Source: Chiridota heheva
Taxonomy: Eukaryota; Echinodermata; Holothuroidea; Apodida; Chiridotidae
Length of the DNA stretch: 64,000 nt
Assembly (NCBI GenBank): GCA_020152595.1
Contig: JAIGNY010001437.1
Location: 2,801,001 to 2,865,000 of the forward strand
Reading direction: 5' to 3'
Position numbers and translations under genes: made by a program. Positions 19,200 through 40,350 of the stretch are shown here, one piece after another (position 1 is the first letter of the stretch; each line of letters opens with the position of its first letter). The notes under the pieces are model-generated. The model did no database searches. It was not told the origin of the DNA and saw only the letters and a program-made list of their open reading frames with translations.

Positions 19200-19249
19200 T
19201 AAAGACCACACTGTTGGAAAAGCACGGCCTGGAATAGTTCCTTCTAAAG
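19200..19249 (+). other. Actin non-coding leader exon (5' UTR)
   Basis: Lies between the TATA-based start and a consensus donor (AAAG then GTGAGT, donor at 19250). It carries no ATG. Actin genes of echinoderms and vertebrates commonly have such a leader exon. The matching acceptor is CCTCCGCCACAG ending at 20715, giving a leader intron of about 1.47 kb. The start is approximate. Confidence 0.6.
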
Positions 19250-20759
19250 GTGAGTTCAGCACTGATTTTGATTTCAATATACTTTTCAATAGGAACCGGC
19301 ATTATTTACCAGTGTTAGACATTAGTTTTATATCAAATATGTTCTGTTTTCATTTCTGAACGAAGAAAATTTAAATCAAGAAAAACAATTTAACTTTGAC
19401 GTCTTCTGGCAGTTGCATCTTGTGCAAAACGTTATAGAAACGTTTTAAGTTTTATATTTTGAGCTTATAGGTCTAATGAATTATGTAGTTCTAAAAAAAA
19501 AAAAAATAGGCTTTCAGAAAGGCAAGCATATATCTTGAAAACAAAACATTTATCTGTTTATTGCATAATCGAATATCATTATTGATCACTTTAAAATATT
19601 TTTGTATTTTGGATAAAAACATATTTTGCAGACCTTATTACCTTCTTAGCACAATAGACTTAAGTTGTCCATTCCATATATGGGCATAACTTCAGATAAC
19701 TTTTGGATTAGATAGATCATGCAGAGCTAATCTCACTGACACACAAGAAAGCTTTTTGACAATCTTTTTGAAGAACAATTTTACTGTTATGCAATTACCT
19801 AAAAGTATTGGAGAAAATATTTGAAGATATAGTCAACTGTTCAGTAGTGGAATAAAAGTTTTCTTCAAACATTAGAAAGACAATTTTCAGTTTATTGTTA
19901 CATTTCGGACACTCGGATCTATTTGATATATTCTAACTTCAAAGCTTATAAATAGATATATGATTACATTGGAGTTTGAACAAACTATTATATTCGGTTA
20001 GCAATATCGATGAGATATTTCATCATAGATTTAGTGAACAGGTGAAGTTAATTACATCATCATATTGATTTTCGTGATAATAGTTCCATGTTTTTACCAG
20101 ACATAATATAAGTCCTATATTAGTATATATAGTAAATAAACAGATAATTGAGGTTAAAGTTTTAAGAATCACTGGGCATTGCATAAAGGCTTATTTTGTT
20201 TGTTTTTACCTTTGTTAAAATCTTAATTATTCTTGAATCTTATCTTATTGATCTTACCACCAGACAAATTTTCACGTTTTTGTTTAAAAGTTTTTTATAT
20301 ATTTGACTTGTATATGAATTTTATTTAAATTATTGGTATGATAGAATCAAATCAAAGCGATTTGAGAATACTATAATCATACCACCGGACTGCCAGATGT
20401 TTGGTGCCAAAAACAGTGATGGAAAACTTATGTAACAGCAAATATTACCGACAACTCTGAAACGAATTATGGATTAATAACTATGGATATATTCAATATG
20501 TTGATTATGAATATCGTGACTGAATGATCGATATTGTATAGACATCACATGGATCCATGAGATTAATGTCAGCTCATTTTACATAACCGAGACCAGATAT
20601 TCAGAAGCAAAGTAGTATTTTTTCATAGATATATAAAGCCAATGATTTGATTGCGGAATAAGCATAAACTTGGATATATTTTTATCACGTTTTTCGTTAT
20701 TTTCCTCCGCCACAGAAGAAAGATTTTTTGTTTGAATCAACCCCCTACTACGTCACTAA

Positions 20760-29551
<8,792 letters not shown>

Positions 29552-30320
29552 TTTATTAGCCAATACCCGAAATCTCAGCATCACTTTTTTCATCACACTT
29601 CCAGGGCAGGTTTCCATAACAGAAATTTCTTGTAGTAATATTCTTGCAACGCACGGGAAAACGTTAATATGAACAATACTTAGTCAAACCAATATCCTAA
29701 CTGCTTGACATGTAAGCTTAGGCGAAGGTGTTAAGCAAGGTCTAACTTATGAGAGTCAATGGTGACCTTGAAAAGGCAGGTGGGGGATTTTAGTATGTTT
29801 TATGTTTGAAGGTGACGTCACGCATTTTATCTCTCCTGGGACACAGTACGTTTTAGCACACATTCAAGTAGTATTAGATTGTAGTTTGTTATCATTTTCT
29901 ATTCGTGTTATGTTGACCCGCTGTTCTCGCAACGTAGAAACCCGCATAAGAATTAAATAAACGAAAAAGAGACAAAAAGACGCAATTTAATTTTTTTACC
30001 AAGAAGGAACATTTTGTTTTTTATTATGGTATTTGTAACTATCACAGCAGTAGGTTTTGTAAGTTCTTGTACCTATGGGGAAATTGTTGAAGGAAAATGA
30101 AAGAATCTTGTTGAAATATATTGTAAAGTAAATGTTATGTTAGTATTCTTTCACTATTCGTGTATGTTATTTTTGCATTTATTCGGTTTCAATCGGCAAA
30201 TAAATGCTTTTAGTGAACATAAAAAGACAATCCAGATGTTTTTGTTATCATTAGAAAAATAACAAGTATGTAATCTTTAATTCACTGTACGCATGTGCAG
30301 AAGAAAATAAACCCAGTTGT
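29552..30320 (+). other. Actin 3' UTR region with polyadenylation signals
   Basis: AATAAA occurs at 29956-29961 and 30199-30204 (and again near 30305), each a candidate polyadenylation signal. The exact transcript end cannot be set from sequence. No coding frame lies here. Confidence 0.6.
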
Positions 30321-30359
30321 AAATACAGTGCATATTTACTTACCTTCAACATACTCCAT

Positions 30360-32125
30360 TCATGTTCGTCCCCACCCCCTCACGTTCGTCAGACGTCTAA
30401 GATTGCACTTGACACTTGTCCCCTCACGTTTTTCACCATCCACTCAAGATCGCCATCTTCTCTAACGTTCGTCACCAACACCTAAGATAACCGTGGACTC
30501 CCGTGTACCTTAACGTTTTTCACCCTCTATTCACATACGTCACCCTCCACTCACGTTCCGTCACACTTCACTTATGATCGCCACCCTTCCTGACGTTTGT
30601 CACCGACACCTAAGACAACTCTTAACTCGTGCCCCTTCACGTTTGGCACCTTCAATTCACGCTCGTCACCCTCCACTAAATGTTTGTCGCCGACACCTAA
30701 AGTAATACTCAAATCACGTTTGTCATACCCCACTCACGTTCGTCACCCTCCACTCAAGCTCGTCACCCTCCACTCACATTCGTCACCCTCCACGTCAATT
30801 CGTCACCCTCCACGTCAATTCGTCACCCTCCACTCACGTTCGTTGCCACAGGCACCCTAGGTAACCGTCGACTCATAAGCTCTAATGTTTACCACCCCCC
30901 ATTCACGTTCGTCACTCTCCAATCACGTTCGCCACCGATGCATAACGCTGGACTCATGTCCTGTCACGTTTTGTCACCCCCCACTCACGTTCGTCGCCTC
31001 GTAGTTTATGTTCGTCCCCATGCCCTGACGTTCATCACCGAGACCTAAAGTAACCCCGATTTGGGTCCCCTCATGTTTGTCAACCTCCAGTCATGCTTGT
31101 CAACCTCCAGTCACGTTTGTCACCCTCCCCTAATGTTTGTCACCGACACCTAAAATAACCATCGACATCATGACCCCTCACGTTTGTTACCCATCATTCA
31201 CGTTTGTCACCCTCCATTCACATTCGTCACCCTCCATTCACGTTTGTCACCCTCCACGTTAGTCACTCCATCCACGTTCGTCACCCTCCATCCATTCACG
31301 TTCGTCACTCTCTACTCACGTTCGTCAACGATACCTAAGGTAACCCTCGATTCGTGTTTCCTAACATTTGTCACCCTCCATTCACGCTCGTCACCCCCAC
31401 TAATGTTCGTCACCCTTCCCTGACGTTCGGCACCGATACCCAAGTTAGCCCTCGACTCGATGTCCCCTCACATTTTTCACCTTACATTCACGTTCGTCAC
31501 CCTCCATTAACTTTGTTCACACTAAATTCACGTTCCGTCACTCCCCATTCGCTTTCTACCCTGATTTTTACCTTAATAGATGTGAAAATCGATAGTTCAA
31601 TAACCATTAAAAATGTTAATTTGTGGATATTCTGGATCCGCCCTACTCTTCCGCGTTCGTCACCCTCCCCTACATTCGACACCCTCCACATACATTCGGC
31701 ACCCTAGTCTCACGTTCTTCCATTCCACTCATATTTTTCATCTCCACTAACGTTCGTCATCCCACCCCAGTTACGCATACCACCTTCCACTGATATTCCT
31801 CCCATTCTAGCCACAATCGTCACCTTTCACTCACTTTCGGCATCTCGCACTCGTTATCCCATTCGCCATCCCCAGTCACCTTCATGGACCCCACTGACAA
31901 ACGTACCCCCACTCACGTTCGTCGCTCCCCACTCACGTTTGCCAACCTCCGCTTAGATATCCCTCGAACCTTGTCTACTTACGTTTGTATCCTCCACCCG
32001 CGTTCTTCACCTTCCAATAAAATTCGTCACCCTCCCCACACGTTCCTAACCTTCCACCTACTATCGCCATGTTCGGCACCCTCTACTGACGTCCTTCGCC
32101 TTCTATTTACGTTCGTCCCCTTTGT
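30360..32125. repeat. Degenerate 20-bp minisatellite, about 1.75 kb
   Basis: Variants of a 20-bp unit, TTCGTCACCCTCCACTCACG, repeat throughout with heavy divergence. Interspersed is a longer phrase (CACCTAAGGTAACC, then CGACTC and CCCCTCACGTTT) that returns every 200-300 bp, indicating a higher-order unit. Strand composition is C/T-rich on plus. The Ser/Thr/Pro/His-rich open frames over it are repeat by-products. Confidence 0.92.
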
Positions 32126-35100
32126 CTGTTTGTAGAAGGTTGGAAAGTCATGGAGGGGTTAAGCATGCTCGAGTGTGGTAAATTAACGTGGATTTCTCAT
32201 ATTTGATCTCCTTCAATGGAGAGTTTAAAGAGATAACACTATTAGCTGACATGAACTGATGTTTGTAAAAATAATCTGTTGCTGCTAGTTATAAAGAACA
32301 TCTTTATAACTCCCAGCAATACATCCACGCCCACCCTCGATATGTGTTAAGTTTTATCATATGTAAACACCAGATTCATTCATAGCTCATCAGAAATACG
32401 AAGCATGTGGATTGGCATTACAAAATGAAAAGGTACACATTTTCTGAACAAAAATAAATAAATTATATACTACGAATGGTTGTAAATATATCTCTTAATG
32501 ATATTCATCTTATTTTTCTTAGGACAACGACCAAATCTCTTTCTCCTAAATCGTGACAAATATTTAATTCTACTGGTTATGTATACAAAATAGACTGTAC
32601 ATGCTGGCGCTTGCAATACATGACAAACAGTTTGCTCAGAAAGAGAGAAGAGAGAGACCTCTTGAAAGAAAGAGGACGAATACAAACAAAAATGTTGATA
32701 TATATCTTGTTGCATTGGGAAGACATTTATGATTTTAAAGATGTCACAAGTTTACTTGATAATAGGTGGTGTATAAAGTCTACCTGAGAGTATACTTTCT
32801 TTAACATTGTTAATGTCAATTAGTTAGATTTCTTTTATTTGAATTTCTTTAGTTTACTAATATTTCGCAAGGCGGTTAATTAAAGTATTTTAAATATCTT
32901 ATACATATACCTTGTTAAGATTCATTGCAATTACAGATTTAGATATAAAAAAAAGCACTAACCTAGCAAGGCTTATCTTATGCTGATATACAGAAACACA
33001 TGTGCGCAGGTGAGATCCAGGGCCGCAGCTAAGCTCAAAATTATGTGGGGAGTACGAGCTAGTGAATGTCCGATGGGGGATCCAAAGGCAATTAATATTT
33101 AAGTCCTTTGGCGCTGAAAATTGTATTCTTATGTGGTTGGGGAGAAATTAAGTACTATGTTTTCTTGAATGTATAAAGAAAGGAAAAAAACCTCTCTTCC
33201 TCCTAGAGAGCGGACTACCAGACTACGGCGTTGGTGAGATACTATACCAAACGCTGACATGTATGCTTCGTCTATTTGAAATGTATCGCCTTACTGTGTA
33301 TATTATCATAGACATCTTTTTAAAAACGTAAAGATACACGTAATATTTTCAATCTATAAAACAACCCGTTATAATTGTAACAATCTTAACACTTTATAAA
33401 ATGTATTAAATGTTGCCCTACATCTTAATCATGATAATGTTTTTACTTCCACTTTTTCCTATCCCATCGTTCTTGGAATTTCCCACCTACGTCCAAGCAA
33501 ATTTCACGCCTTCGTTCGGGCAGCACTTAACATTCCTTTCCAGTCTACTTTGCGACTTTTCGCCAGTCAAATAGATAGCAAACATGAGCGAGTAAGGAAG
33601 CGTGCCTGTTACTTGGGGTTGGACGGTTACATCTAAAATGACAGCTCCCTGATCCCACTCCACTTATAATGACAGTCAAAACAGTTTATACAAGAATTAT
33701 ACAAATTCATCAGTTCATAAAAGATATCAGATTAAATCTAACCACCATTAAGATTCGTTAGCAGTTTATAACGTCGCAATGTGATTCCATGAATCAGTTT
33801 TATACACCAGTTGTAAAGCACTGGTTAGAGACCCACCAGAGTAAAAACTGAAGCTTGAAACGCTCTGCCACAAAGGGCTCTAGAAATAATTTGCTAAGTA
33901 TATCGAATTTTGCTGTTCGATTTTATAGTTTGTGAGGAATCCCAAAATAGCTTTCTGTTAAGTTTAGATATTGCTATAGCCGTTATATACTTAACACGAC
34001 CGCGAAGGGAAACTTTTGAAACAAAATCGAACCAAAAATGCTACTATGAGCAGTCGTGAAACAACGGAGTGAATTGAACCGACCGAAGCCGAGCAAATGT
34101 GCAATCAATTTAAGGGTAGGGGCAGTGTAGAGCGTGTATCAGGGCTTTAGCCAACCTAAAATTATATGAGAAACCAAAATTTAAGTAATGTGGGCCATGG
34201 GTATTGATTCACAGAAAATGACATCTACATTCTTGTATGACTTTGGTTTGTAAAAGTTTATTTACTGTTCTTTAGTAGACGAGAAAATAATGTAATCTTG
34301 TCAAAGCTTCTGGGCGGTAGAAATTTCCCTATTGTCCCCACTACTTGATATGATTTATAGCAAACATCAAGCCTCTAACATTAATTTCCACACGGATCCC
34401 AAAAGCTCTGATTGTGCTAATGACTATGATATACGATAAATTATGCCTATATGTTGGCTTTAAAAATACATAAAAATCAGAAATTACTGAACCAATTTGT
34501 TAGACACAAAGTTTCAATGTCATATTTTTCCCCACCCCAATATTTCAATCAAAATAAAATTGTTGAAATAATGAAGCGAAAATGTCTTGTTATGTGTGCA
34601 AAACAAAAATTATTATCAGCCACGGGTTTGCCAATTTAAGCATGGTATCATGATCGCCGTTAAGGCAGGTTAGATGAATAAATCAAACAAGGAAAAACAA
34701 TGTAAACCAGATATCGAAACAGACTTCCTGAAAAGTTTATTTAACGTTACAATCTATAATATATACCAATCAGATTGCTTCAAAAATCAAGTGGTTACAG
34801 TCAACGGAAACACCGGATCTCCTTGAAAGACTTGAACGCCAACTGAACATGTAAACTGATGAAAGGCACAATGAACTGCAGTAAGCGGTTGGGATTAAAA
34901 ATGTGTAGGAAATACGCCGCTTGTTTTAATTCAATTCTGAAGTATAATCATTCTTTCTGGAAACTTCCTGCCTAAAAATACTTATAAGATCAGTAAATTA
35001 ATGAAACTAAGTAATGTCATTCGTCCCTGACCCTTTTTTGACACGTTAGTTCAAGTTTTCCACTAATCAGATAACATATATCTGTGTACTGTAGCCATAT

Positions 35101-35478
35101 GCATCGGCTATACAGTCAGAAGTCGTTGCGAAAATTACGTGAAAAACGTTTACCTTGACTCAACATAATAGTGTACCCGAATAGTGACGATGCACGGCCT
35201 TTCCGCGACGAATTTGTGGCCGTTGCCTTTTGTAATTGTAAATTTAAAAATTCGTCCTACTATGTAACAAGACAATTAAAAAATTAAAAAATTCATTAAT
35301 AATCATATGAAATTAATAAGAATTCCACACATTTTGGATTATTTACTTATTATGACATTGTTTAAAACTAGATGCATTTAATTTGATTAAAACCAATTTG
35401 AATGAACTTGTAATATTCTATTAAAATGTTGATATAATACAAACATTTAACTACTACATGTAATTAACTGTTAATGAA
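32126..35478. other. Intergenic AT-rich DNA, no gene seen
   Basis: No recognisable exon or RNA gene. Open frames at 32470-32715 (minus) and 34451-34639 (plus) have no known motif. Some AT-rich low-complexity stretches occur (for example 35270-35500). Confidence 0.45.
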
Positions 35479-35479
35479 T

Positions 35480-38328
35480 TAATTTATTAACAGTCACCAG
35501 TCTTTTTAATATTGTTTTGGATACTGGTATTATTCCAAAGAAGTGGAAACCAAGGTATATTATTCCGATCTCCTGCTGATCCCAATAACTATCGTGATCT
35601 CCTGCTGATCCCAATAACTATCGTGATCTCCTGCTGATCCCAATAACTATCATGATCTCCTGCTGATCCCAATAACTATCGTGATCTCCTTCTGATCCCA
35701 ATAACTATCGTGATCTCCTGCTGAACCTAATAACTATCGTGATCTCCTGCTGATCCCAATAACTATCGTGATCTCCTGCTGATACCAATAACTATCGTGA
35801 TCTCCCTAATAACTATCGTGATCTCCTGCTGATCCCAATAACTATCGTGATCTCCTGCTGAACCCAATAACTATCGTGATATCCCAATAACTATCGTGAT
35901 CTCCTGCTAATCCCAATAACTATCGTGATCTCCTGATCCTGATAACTATCTGATCCCAATAACTATCGTGATCTCCTGCTGATCCCAATAACTATCGTGA
36001 TCTCCTGCTGATCCCAATAACTATCGTGATCTCCTGCTGATCCCAATAACTATCGTGATCTCCTGCTGATCCTAATAACTATCGTGATCTCCTGCTGATC
36101 CCAATAACTATCGTGATCTCCTGCTGATCCCAATAACTATCGTGATCTCCTGCTGATCCTGATAACTATCGTGATCTCCTGCTGATCCCAATAACTATCG
36201 TGATCTCCTGCTGATCCCAATAACTATCGTGATCTCCTGCTGATCCCAATAACTATCGTGATCTCCTGCTGAACCTAATAACTATCGTGATCTCCTGCTG
36301 ATCCCAATAACTATCGTGATCTCCTGCTGATCTCAATAACTATCGTGGTATCACATTGCTGAGCTGTTTCGGTAAACTCTTCGCTGCTAAATCAAATGAT
36401 AAGTTAACAACGTTCTTAGATATTACAGGTACCATGTGTGAAAATCAAGCAGGTGTTCAGGAAAATAATTTGACATTAGGCCATATTTTTACACTCCACT
36501 GTATTATTAATATCTATCTCAAGCAAAGAAAGAAATTATACTGTGCCTTCATAGACTACAGAAAAGCCTTTGATATGATTAACAGATCAGCACTCTGGTC
36601 AAAGCTAATTGCCAACGGTTTATATGGTAAATTTGTTACTGTCATTTATAATCTGTATTTTGAAGCTAAATCTTGTATTAAATACAATTCATTATCTTCC
36701 TACTTCACTTGCAATATTGGTATCCGTCAAGGAGAAAATTATCTCCTTTATTATTTTCAATTTTCCTCAATAATTTAGATTCATCCATGAGGAAAAGTAA
36801 TGTCACTGGGTTAAACTTGATTAATTCTGAAACAATTAAGCATTTTGAGTACTGATGATACTGAGATGTGGTTAAAACTTTATGTTCTGCTTTATGTTGA
36901 TGACACAGTTATTTTATCTGAAAGTGAAACTGATTTGCAGAATGCACTCAAAGCATGATTATTGTAAAACTTGGCACCTGTCTGTCAATCCTAGTAAAAC
37001 TAAAATTGTTATTTTTTTCCAGAGTTAAAAAAGAACCAAGCCTTCATGCAGCTTTGGTAGTGACACAATTAATGTGTGTGATGACGTCACCTATATGGGA
37101 GTGGTTTTAGATTTTAATGGTAATTTGAAAACAGCCATCAGCAAACAAGTGTCCCAAGCAAGACACGCTATGTTTGCCCTCCTATCCAAAGCAGCTAAAC
37201 TACATCTTCCCATTGATGTTACATGCAATCTTTTGATAAGCTTGTCCTACCTATCCTCCTTTATGGCTGTGAGGTATGGGGCATTGAGAAAATTGATCAT
37301 GTTGAAGTTTTCTATAACACATTCTTAGAAGGCTTCTTAAGGTTAATAAGCTGCCTGCCAAGTGAGGTTGGTAAATACAAATTAAATAGCACCGTTGAAA
37401 AAAGACTAATTAACTTCTGGGGTAGACTTGTTACTGGCATCCAATCAATTTTTTTACATCCGCTGTACAGTTGGATAAAAACTATGGCTGAATCTTTACC
37501 CAACGATTATGAATCATTGTGGATATGCAAAGTTAAAGTAATTTTAGATCATTGTGGCTTAAGTTTCATTTGGTAGGCACAGGGTAATCACAATTTAAAT
37601 TGGATAAGAAACACCCATAATCGTCGCCTACAGGATATGGACCTTAGAACTGGTCAAGTGATGTGAACAGCAATAGCCTGTTAACAATTACATAATTTTC
37701 AAAAAAATTAAATTTTGAACGTTATTTACTACAGTTAAATCACAATGACAGATCATCCATGACGAAATTCAGATGTGGAAATGTTAAATTGCCAAGTAAC
37801 CAGAACAAATTTCACCAACGCGACAATGATAAAACATGCAACCTATGTCGAAATGATATATTAGGTGATGAATTCCATTATTTGTTTGTCTGTAATTATT
37901 TCAAGACTGAAAGAACCAAATATCTTAACAGTTACTTCTACAAACGTCCGAACACAATTAAAATGTCCTAATTATTTAGTTTATCTGATAACTGTGTGCT
38001 CTCAAAGCTATGCAAATTTGTTAAAGTGATTATGGAGAGATTTTTGTGATTTTTATCTGCCAATTGACTTCATTCCTCACAGTTTTTTACTTCAATTCAC
38101 TTGTTTTTTTTAAGTAGTAACATGCCTGATCGTTCCATTCATAATAACTGTACATATTGTATATATTATTCTGTATAAATTCTTTTTTAACTGTTCTTCT
38201 TTTGTGTATAGTATTTCTTTTAAGTAATCATGTAAATTTTGTACCACCACTTTAATTTGTTTGTTATTGCATTTCTCATACCCCAGAAGGGGTCAACAGA
38301 GTAAGAATAAACTAAATTAAACTAAGTA
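35480..38328 (+). pseudogene. Decayed LINE reverse transcriptase with internal minisatellite
   Basis: Reverse-transcriptase blocks are read in order. They are SLFNIVLDTGIIPKKWKP (about 35500), NNYRGITLLSCFGKLF (about 36330), YCAFIDYRKAFDMINRSALW (motif A, about 36540), FTCNIGIRQGEN (about 36706), YVDDTVILSESETDLQ (about 36894), TYMGVVLDFNGNL (about 37088), LPILLYGCEVWGIE (about 37246), and a C-terminal Cys/His stretch TCNLCRNDILGDEFHYLFVC (about 37830). It ends with CCCCAGAAGGGGTCAACAG and an A-rich tail (TAAACTAAATTAAACTAA, about 38307). No endonuclease or ORF1 is visible, so it is 5'-truncated, with several frameshifts. It belongs to the same broad group as the LINE at 14.6 kb by motif style and tail. 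Confidence 0.88.
35567..36346 (+). repeat. 29-bp minisatellite derived from LINE RT codons
   Basis: About 27 copies of a 29-bp unit containing CTGATCCCAATAACTATCGT, including a few truncated units. The last unit reads without a break into the intact reverse-transcriptase frame (NNYRGITLLSCFGKLF). The unit itself encodes the conserved RT stretch SPADPNNYR, so the array is an expansion of that coding segment. Since 29 is not a multiple of three, the array destroys the frame. Confidence 0.93.
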
Positions 38329-39530
38329 CCAATAACTGAATAATAACAAAGCTTGGATGTTGAATGTATGAACGAGATCTGACAACAATACGTAACATAT
38401 ACCACATGGTGAATGTTAACGAGAATATTAACCACTCGGTTACCGTTGTTCATGTACACAAGCGGTATTTGAGAGAGAAATTGAAGGACCCCCCCCCCTT
38501 CCCCCTACCTGCCGTTCCCGAATTTCTACCATTTGTAAGAATATTTGTTGCATCTTAGCGTGATTTTAACCCCCAATTTTTTTGATTTGCTCCACTTTCG
38601 GTAGGAAAATTTCGCCCACTTTTCATGTCTTATGCGTCATGAGGCTGAATTAATCCGGGGTAAGGAGTACGGTAATTACTGAGCTAAAATTTATAAATTT
38701 TGTTTGAACGAAATATTTTGTTACAGCTCTACAATTTAATTGACAACAGTTACCGTCTTAATTTTTTTTTTTAATTGAATGAAGACCCCCCCTCTTCTTT
38801 ACCAGTAGATATAATCTCTGAGCCCAAGCAGTATTCATTTAAAAAAAAGGCACTTTTGTGATATTTGTTTAAAAGTGTCCGCAAATTCCGCCACAAATTC
38901 TGGCACCTTTGACAGTAATCAAGGTAAACTTTTCATTTTCAAAAGGGGCACTTTATTCATTTTTGTATGTGGCACATTCCCCATGCCCTCCCCGTTCATA
39001 CACTCATGTATTGAGCATCACGAGATGGACATGAAACTCATTAAAACAAATATGCAATAACTGCCTGAAGAACAAATATTGACTAATCTACACTAAGCTA
39101 GACTAAGCTAGTACTGTAGTAGTGTGTAGCATGTAGGGCATACTGAGTGAGATAATTATGTCACTAGTTTTCCACTTGATCAATATAATATATTAATGAA
39201 TATAATATATTGACGAATATATTGATGAATAATATAGTCATGAATATAATGAACATGAATCTCATACCAATAAACATATATTCAGTGGCCGTACCATACC
39301 AGCAAGTACTTTACACTGCCACAAACTAACACAATATCCTATCGGGTAACAAATATTACAAGGGTGTGTTGTGCCTCAGGTAAAGAAGGGGTCCAATAAG
39401 TCATCCTGCATCTTCAGTTGTGGTTTTTAGACCAAAAATGTTTTGATTTCGTATCATAATACCTGAAAAACCTGTACCGCCTTCTAAAGACGTCATAGAA
39501 AAAACATTCATGTAAAAACTAGCGACCTAA
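38329..39530. other. Intergenic DNA, no gene seen
   Basis: Contains a poly-C run (about 38489-38500) and an AT-rich stretch of ATATAATATATTGA-like repeats (39190-39260). Short open frames (38364-38558, 38875-39060) have no known motif. Confidence 0.45.
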
Positions 39531-39533
39531 TGC

Positions 39534-39985
39534 CTACAAAGGTGACACAATACATATACACAATGCCCACGCTAACCATCTCTCCTCACCCACCCCATAT
39601 AAAAGTACCATGTGAGCACAGGTGGTGAGATTATCATTCATTGGATAGAACGAATGCTTACGGCCCAAAAGATCAATATAGTTGTTGGGGGCCGCGTATA
39701 CAAGTGGGAGAGCATAAAGTTGAAAATGTTTTTTAAATATATGGGTAGTTGCCTTCGAGAAGGCAAATAGCATCTTGTCAATGGATAGATAGGTGATGTC
39801 AGTCCAATTGGGTACAGGAACCTTTCCATTGTAGTTATACCATGTTATTACGGACAAAATCAGACATGCCACAAACGTTCCTACTCCTAAGCGTGTACGT
39901 AGGCCTAATGTGTCCCATAAATCGTAATGATAACTCCCTCCAGTAGAACATCAAATCCCTAAAGAACGGCTTGGAAATATTAGGA
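39534..39985 (-). other. Unassigned candidate exon
   Basis: A minus-strand frame open from about 39930 to 39534 reads through LGLRTRLGVGTFVACLILSV (a hydrophobic, membrane-like segment) and continues for over 110 codons with ordinary amino-acid composition. It lacks a clear start and known domain. It might be an exon of a membrane protein, of which the acyltransferase-3 (NRF-6-like) family is only a guess, or chance. It lies downstream of the minus-strand GT31 gene. Confidence 0.2.
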
Positions 39986-40350
39986 AATGACTCGAAAACT
40001 AAATTTAAAATGTGGTAAAAAAGGCGTCAATGCATGCATTGTCCTTCCCACAGAAACATTAAGAGAACTCCTGCCCTGACTGCAAATCAGTTTGATATAT
40101 GTTTTTACAACGTACAGAAAACACAATCATGTTTTGATGTTAAGGTCATCAAGCACCTCGCGTCTTATCAATGACTCAAAATTAAATTTATCCACCAATA
40201 TTATTCCACATTCATAATAAAAATCAATTTATCTACGAATCATATTCCTAATTCATAACTTACAGTGGTAAAGGACGGTTCATTCTTTCACACACACAGA
40301 AAAAAAAAAAAACTAAATCATATAGTTTTACCTAATCACGTGACTAGGCG

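Noticed and set aside
35567-36346. CRISPR-like array of 29-bp repeats
   Set aside because: Units are contiguous with no spacers, the genome is animal, and the unit is explained by the LINE reverse-transcriptase frame.
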